NCBI GenBank assembly: GCA_052034255.1
Contig: JBPOIU010000209.1
Location: forward strand, 1 to 17,022
Source of the DNA: JADJEK01 sp052034255
Lineage (GTDB): Bacteria; Planctomycetota; B15-G4; JADJEK01
Direction: 5' to 3'
Length of the DNA stretch: 17,022 bases
Made by a program: the position numbers and the translations under genes. Numbering within the stretch: position 1 is the stretch's first letter; every line of letters starts with the position of its first letter. The notes beneath the pieces were generated by a model. The model did no database searches. It was not told the origin of the DNA and worked only from the letters and a program-made list of their open reading frames with translations. Positions 12,899-17,022 of the stretch are shown piece after piece.

Positions 12899-15745
12899 TC
12901 AGGCTTTTTCGGATCGGATGGCGGATTCCCGCCAGACCCACCCGAACAGGCACAGAAGCCCCAAGATCGCCGCCATCACGCCGGCGGTGAACGAGCGCGG
13001 GCGGTAGAGGAACTCCACCCGCGTGACCCCGGCGGGAACCGCCACCGCACGGAACGTCGCGTGGGAACGGAGGATGGGTGTTTCGACCCCGCGCACCCGG
13101 GCGCTCCAGCCCGGGAAGTGGTTGTCGGCCAACACGACCAGCGCGTCGCCGTCCGTTTCGACCTCGAGTTCCACGCGATTTTGCGCGTAACTCCGGAAGC
13201 GCACGACGCCCCGCGTCGCCGAAAGCGCCGGCGGCGGCTCTTCGAGGAACGCGACGTCGTCGTGTTCGGCCAGCGCGAACAATTCCGCCACCGGAGTCGT
13301 GTTCACGTCGACGGCGCGCGTCGCGATCGTCGCGCGTGGCATCGCGTTCGGCACCCGGAACAACCAACCATGCGCGTCATGCACGCTCGTGCGTTCGAGC
13401 TGCGCGAGCGTGTCGAGAGGCTCGGCCGAGATCACGAAGCGCACGTTGAGCCGGCGGAACAGGGCCGACGCGTAGTCGATCGTGTGCGAGCTCCACTGCG
13501 AGAACGGCGCGTCGCGCGTGACTTGCTTCATGTACTTGACGAATTGCGCGCTCTCGAGCTGGTCGTAGCTGCGGATCGTCTGCAGGTCGTACGCGTACGG
13601 CGCGTTCGGCTGCAAGATCAAGTTCTCGCCGTGCACGCGGACGGGCCCGCCCCCCGCGGCGTCGAGTTGGCGGGAGAACTGGGACAGGAACTCCGTGACG
13701 TTCGTCGGTGGATAGATCCAGTTTTCCGGCACGAACGTGTTGTACGGCGCACCGAACGTGAACAGCTCGAACGCGATCGTCACGACGCCCCCGAGGACCG
13801 CGCTTCCGCGCAGCGTGGCGCCGAGCAGCAACAGCCCGAGCCCCACGAGCACGACGATCGGCAAGCGCCCATCGCGCCATGGATCGATGCTCGATGCACG
13901 CGCGAGCCGCACCACGACCGGGGTCGATGCCGCTTGCGTGCCGTCTCCGAGTTCCGCGATCAGGCGCACCGTGTACGCCGCGCGCTCGACGCGCCCCGCG
14001 TTCCAGACTCCGTCGATACCCCCGTCGGCGGCGATCTGCGCGGGACCCCACGAGAACACCCGCGCGCCACCGAACTCGAGATCGACGCGGCGTGTGCCCA
14101 CCGGCACGCGTCCGACCACGCGCACGAACGGCGTGCGCGGCAAGCCCTCGACCAGCGTCGAACAGACGACGCGGGTCGACGTCGCGTCGCCGTCGATCGA
14201 GACCCGCGGATCGGCGGCTCGAACCAGCGCGTCGGGGACCTCGCCCTCGCGGATCGTGCGACGCGTCTCGCCGCTCAGGAATGCCAATGCGCACAGCGGC
14301 AGCAACCCGATCCCGAGCGCGATCGCGGCGCGTCGGTAACGCGCGACGCGTCCGCGCGCCAGATCGTCGAGCGCCACCGCGACGAGGATGGCGAAGCCGA
14401 CGCCCGCGAGCGGCAGCATGCGCGTGTCCGCGGCCAGATCGAACGGCGGGATGCGCTTCAGCAGCGCCGCGAACGGTTGCACTTGGGCGGCGAGCACCCA
14501 CGCGAACACCGCGAGCAGACCGGCGAAGCCGACCAGTCGACGGCGTTCGCTCGCGATCCAAGCCAGCACACCGAAACCGACCGCGAAGGCACCGACGTAG
14601 CCGCCGTTCACGTCGGGATAGGCCTCGGGTCCGTCGTAGCTGCATCCATGCAGCGCGCTGCCGTACGCTTCGGGATCGAGCAGCAACGCCACGCGATCAC
14701 GCAAGCCGAACACCCATAGGACGCCGACGCCGACGCCGAGCAGCGGAAGGGTCCACCACGCGCGGCGCGCGTCCCGTCCGCGCGCGGCCGCCGTGACCGC
14801 GGCGGCGAGTCCGCAGCCGATCGCCAGCCACGCGACGATCAGGCCGATCCACGCCGACGGCGCCGTGAGATCGCGCTGCATCGGCTCGGGATGGACGCTG
14901 TTCAGGCGTTCGACCTTGCCGTGCGAGAGGTTCAAGTACTCGACGAACGGCGCGATCTGGAACGCGCACAACGCCAGCGCGCCGAGTCCCGCGAGCACGT
15001 AACGCGGTGCGAGTTCGCGCAGTGGCGTCGACTCGCCGCCGGGGCGGAACACCACGTACGCGGTGGTCGCGAGCGCCAATGCCAGCGAGGTCTCTGCATG
15101 TCCGCCCAGGAACTGCAGCGCCATCGTCGCGGCGAGCAGCAGCACGGCCTTGGCGCTCGGCCGCGCGCAGAATCGGCTCGTGGCCCACAGGCACAGCGGC
15201 ACGCAACACGCGACGTTCGACAGCGAATACGACAGCCACACCACCATGTAGCCGTTCAGCTGGAACACGAGACCGCAGGCGATGGAGCTCGTGCGCGTGA
15301 GCCCGAGCCGGCGCGCGAGTAGGAACCCGAACATCCCGGCGACGAACAGTTTCAGGCACGCGGCGAAGTACATGCCGCGTCCCGGCCCCCACCACGGCAC
15401 GAACGACATCCACGTCGTCGGGAAGAAGAACGCCGACGACAGATTGGCGATGAACGGAAGACCGCCGGCGGGGTGCGGCGACCACAGCGGGAGCTCGCCG
15501 CGGGCGACGGCCTCCCGCATGAACTTGAGCCACGGATAGAAGACCAGGACTTGGTCGGACAGGAACGGGTTGTGCGGAGCGAACTCGGGTGGTCGCACGT
15601 CGGCGTACGGCACTTCCCCGGCGCTGCGGTACAGCGCGTCCACGCAGACCGGCGCCTTGCCGCTCGGGAGGCCACCGGCGAGGAACGCGAGGGTGACGGC
15701 GGAGAACAGTGCCGCCGCCCACCAACGCTCGCGTGCGTTCGACAT
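12899..15745 (-). CDS. YfhO-like multi-pass membrane protein, 948 residues
   Basis: The N-terminal region has the YfhO pattern: a first helix (about 9-25), then SDQVLVFYPWLKFMREAV, GELPLWSPHPAGGLPFIANL and AFFFPTTW (about 62-112). About a dozen further hydrophobic helices run to about residue 490, for example LKLFVAGMFGFLLARRLGL. A second hydrophobic helix cluster lies near 630-665. A large soluble, probably outward-facing C-terminal domain follows, and a final helix (GVMAAILGLLCLFGWVW) lies near 915-935. YfhO proteins resemble GT-C glycosyltransferases; in Bacillus subtilis YfhO uses a polyprenyl-linked sugar made by CsbB to decorate lipoteichoic acid. GGAGG lies 4 bases before the ATG. The gene is divergent, with 101 bp between, from a GT2 gene that could supply the lipid-linked sugar. 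Confidence 0.8.
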   Translation of the reverse strand: MSNARERWWAAALFSAVTLAFLAGGLPSGKAPVCVDALYRSAGEVPYADVRPPEFAPHNPFLSDQVLVFYPWLKFMREAVARGELPLWSPHPAGGLPFIANLSSAFFFPTTWMSFVPWWGPGRGMYFAACLKLFVAGMFGFLLARRLGLTRTSSIACGLVFQLNGYMVVWLSYSLSNVACCVPLCLWATSRFCARPSAKAVLLLAATMALQFLGGHAETSLALALATTAYVVFRPGGESTPLRELAPRYVLAGLGALALCAFQIAPFVEYLNLSHGKVERLNSVHPEPMQRDLTAPSAWIGLIVAWLAIGCGLAAAVTAAARGRDARRAWWTLPLLGVGVGVLWVFGLRDRVALLLDPEAYGSALHGCSYDGPEAYPDVNGGYVGAFAVGFGVLAWIASERRRLVGFAGLLAVFAWVLAAQVQPFAALLKRIPPFDLAADTRMLPLAGVGFAILVAVALDDLARGRVARYRRAAIALGIGLLPLCALAFLSGETRRTIREGEVPDALVRAADPRVSIDGDATSTRVVCSTLVEGLPRTPFVRVVGRVPVGTRRVDLEFGGARVFSWGPAQIAADGGIDGVWNAGRVERAAYTVRLIAELGDGTQAASTPVVVRLARASSIDPWRDGRLPIVVLVGLGLLLLGATLRGSAVLGGVVTIAFELFTFGAPYNTFVPENWIYPPTNVTEFLSQFSRQLDAAGGGPVRVHGENLILQPNAPYAYDLQTIRSYDQLESAQFVKYMKQVTRDAPFSQWSSHTIDYASALFRRLNVRFVISAEPLDTLAQLERTSVHDAHGWLFRVPNAMPRATIATRAVDVNTTPVAELFALAEHDDVAFLEEPPPALSATRGVVRFRSYAQNRVELEVETDGDALVVLADNHFPGWSARVRGVETPILRSHATFRAVAVPAGVTRVEFLYRPRSFTAGVMAAILGLLCLFGWVWRESAIRSEKA

Positions 15746-15806
15746 CTCGCCTCCACCGATCGGTCTGCCGCGACGCCGATTCGCTTTCGCGGCGCGTGGC
15801 GGCCGG

Positions 15807-15816
15807 ACGATATCAT
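15807..15816. promoter_or_regulatory. Overlapping divergent -10 elements between yfhO and GT2 genes
   Basis: The sequence ACGATATCAT contains TATCAT on the plus strand (15811-15816) and TATCGT on the minus strand (15812-15807). They share the GATATC core. Starts would fall near 15823 (plus, leader about 24 nt) and near 15800 (minus, leader about 55 nt). RNA polymerase could use only one direction at a time. No convincing -35 boxes were found. Confidence 0.35.
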
Positions 15817-15846
15817 CCGCGCCCTTTTCATCGAGCCTCGCCGCGC

Positions 15847-16566
15847 ATGTTCAGCGCCGTCGTGCCCGTCTTCAACGAGGAGCACCGCATCGCCGCGTCG
15901 CTGGCGCAGCTTGCGGACTTCCTGCGTTCGCGGTTCCACGAGGACTTCGAAATCGTCGCCGTCAACGACGGCAGCGTCGACGGCAGCGGTTCCGTGTTGC
16001 GTGGACTGGACAAGCACCTGCGCGTGACCGTGCTCGACAACGGTCTCAATCTCGGAAAAGGCGGCGCGGTGCGCCGCGGCATGCTGGCCGCCGAAGGCGA
16101 TCCGATCGTCTTCATGGACGCCGACCTATCGACACCCCTGACGGAACTCGATCGTTTCCTACCGTACGTCGCCGCGGGCAGCGACGTCGTGGTCGGCACG
16201 CGCAAGCACCGGGACGCGCACATCACGCGCTCGCAGAACTCGCTGCGGACGGCGCTGGGGCTCGGCTACACGCGCCTGGTCAACGGTGTGCTCGGTCTCG
16301 ACTTCTCGGACTACACGTGCGGGTTCAAGTTGTTCACCCGTGAGGCCGCACGCTCGATCTTCACGCGCAGCGTGGTCGATCGCTGGTCGTTCGACGCGGA
16401 GATCCTGTTCCTCGCCCGCCGCTTCGGGTTCAAGGTCGCCGAAGTGCCGGTCCAATGGGCCGACCAGCCGCAATCCAAGGTCCGCGTCGTCCGCGACATG
16501 GCCACCTCGTTCGCCGAGGTGTTGGCGATCCGCGTGAACGCGATGAAGGGCCGCTACGGACCATGA
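15847..16566 (+). CDS. GT2 glycosyltransferase, polyprenyl/dolichyl-phosphate sugar synthase-like
   Basis: This 239-residue cytoplasmic GT-A enzyme should transfer a sugar from a nucleotide sugar to a polyprenyl phosphate. It has VVPVFNEE (5-12), VNDGSVDGS (39-47), the metal-binding DAD motif in FMDADLSTP (89-97), YTCGFKLF (156-163) and RWSFDAEILFLARR (179-192), followed by PVQWADQPQSKV. These last motifs are typical of the Alg5/dolichyl-phosphate glucose synthase branch. It lacks C-terminal transmembrane helices, so it would associate with the membrane peripherally or through a partner. I chose the ATG at 15847 because VVPVFNEE begins right after it; an upstream frame to 15709 overlaps the yfhO start. 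No Shine-Dalgarno site is visible. It is divergent from yfhO. Confidence 0.88.
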   Translation: MFSAVVPVFNEEHRIAASLAQLADFLRSRFHEDFEIVAVNDGSVDGSGSVLRGLDKHLRVTVLDNGLNLGKGGAVRRGMLAAEGDPIVFMDADLSTPLTELDRFLPYVAAGSDVVVGTRKHRDAHITRSQNSLRTALGLGYTRLVNGVLGLDFSDYTCGFKLFTREAARSIFTRSVVDRWSFDAEILFLARRFGFKVAEVPVQWADQPQSKVRVVRDMATSFAEVLAIRVNAMKGRYGP

Positions 16567-16936
16567 TCGCGCGGAGAGGCCGTGAAACAAACCCGCGCGG
16601 CGTCGGAACGGCTGCGAACGACGATCGCTTCGTCCGATTGCCTCCCCGACTCCTTCCATTGAGTCGCTTCGGCGATCGTCTTCGCGCTCGCCGTTCTCGC
16701 TCGTTCCGTCGCTCGCGGGGGATTCATTCACGGCCTTTGACTTCCGTGCGGCAAGAGTTCGACGTTTCGCGGCCTTCTTGCGGTCTTGATCGCCGGGTGA
16801 CGTGCCGGCACCCGAATCCCCGGCTAGACTTGCCCGCTTCCCTCGCCGCCGCGGTGAGGGGCGACACCGCGCTCCCATCCGCTCTCCCGCACGTGCCCGC
16901 GCGCGTGCCGTTCCGTTGGATTGCCGCCTCCCTCGT
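16567..16936 (+). other. 370-bp spacer with no convincing gene
   Basis: Open frames cross this stretch on both strands but give arginine/proline-rich products without a recognisable domain or ribosome site. Two structures are visible. GACGATCGC at 16620-16628 is repeated inverted at 16672-16680, 43 nt apart. CCCTCGCC (16840-16847) pairs with GGTGAGGG (16853-16860), with one G-U pair. A TAGACT hexamer at 16825-16830 just before the second hairpin may be a -10 element for the following gene. Confidence 0.5.
16825..16830 (+). promoter_or_regulatory. Weak candidate -10 (TAGACT) for the oxidoreductase gene
   Basis: GC-TAGACT resembles the GNTANNNT hexamers before other genes in the window. It would start RNA near 16837, giving a leader of about 100 nt that opens with a short hairpin (16840-16860). 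No -35 box is seen. Confidence 0.25.
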
Positions 16937-17022
16937 ATGAGCCGCCGCACCACCATCCTCGGCGCCGGACTTGCCGGCCTCTCCGCCGGTCACACCCTGG
17001 TCAAGGGCGGCGAGACCGTGAG
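16937..17022 (+). CDS. FAD/NAD(P)-binding oxidoreductase, N-terminal fragment (cut by window end)
   Basis: The ATG at 16937 opens a frame of 28 codons that runs off the window: MSRRTTILGAGLAGLSAGHT and onward to GGETV. TILGAGLAGLSAGHTL is the beta1-alphaA dinucleotide-binding fingerprint GxGxxG of amine-oxidase, protoporphyrinogen-oxidase or UDP-galactopyranose-mutase-like flavoproteins. Many such proteins start this way, so the exact enzyme cannot be named. No good Shine-Dalgarno site precedes it. It has the same orientation as the GT2 gene, 370 bp downstream. A role in surface sugar or lipid metabolism would fit the neighbours but is a guess. Confidence 0.75.
   Translation, partial: MSRRTTILGAGLAGLSAGHTLVKGGETV

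Noticed and set aside
13061..14719. A 552-codon plus-strand frame opposite the YfhO gene
   Set aside because: It is an Arg/His/Asp-rich shadow of a membrane-protein gene and has no signal, domain or ribosome site.
16620..16680. Inverted copies of GACGATCGC 43 nt apart
   Set aside because: The arm contains the self-complementary CGATCG, which is frequent in this GC-rich sequence, so chance is likely.

Overview
The window is a GC-rich bacterial chromosomal segment of about 17 kb. It is densely packed with genes on both strands and shows no tRNA, rRNA, CRISPR array or insertion sequence. The gene set is an S46 dipeptidyl-peptidase, a SUFU-domain protein, a prkA-DUF444-spoVR operon, a very large YfhO-type membrane protein and an exported orphan protein. 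Shine-Dalgarno sites are weak or missing at several starts, and two starts look leaderless. Together this fits a Gram-negative, environmental, Planctomycetota-like organism. That assignment is inference from gene content, because no taxonomic marker gene is present.

Left part (1-3720). A possible 3' end of an upstream plus-strand gene (tail KKK-stop, then a UUCG hairpin) is followed by a minus-strand pair: an RlmI-type 23S rRNA cytosine methyltransferase and an overlapping HAD phosphatase. A 320-bp divergent spacer holds a 55-bp-arm imperfect inverted repeat and a short 9-bp tandem repeat. It leads into two overlapping small membrane-protein genes on the plus strand, which meet a minus-strand SUFU-domain gene end to end.

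Middle (3720-11420). A plus-strand secreted S46 peptidase is convergent with a minus-strand rhomboid protease, with two inverted repeats between them. The three-gene minus-strand stress operon prkA (yeaG) - DUF444 (yeaH) - spoVR (ycgB) then occupies about 4.7 kb. Its genes overlap or are 1 bp apart.

The 640-bp region upstream of prkA (11412-12054) is the richest regulatory stretch. On the minus strand it holds, in transcription order, a 16-bp-arm perfect palindrome, interleaved CACATG palindromes, a strong sigma-54 type promoter match, a hairpin, an intrinsic terminator with a U-tract and another hairpin. A strong Shine-Dalgarno sequence precedes prkA. This suggests sigma-54 control of the operon with an attenuated leader or a short RNA.

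Right part (12055-17022). An exported protein of unknown function and a 948-residue YfhO-like membrane protein lie on the minus strand. YfhO is divergent from a polyprenyl-phosphate-sugar-synthase-like GT2 glycosyltransferase. By analogy with CsbB-YfhO, these two may build and transfer a lipid-linked sugar at the cell surface. After a 370-bp spacer, the first 28 codons of a Rossmann-fold FAD/NAD-dependent oxidoreductase run off the end of the window.
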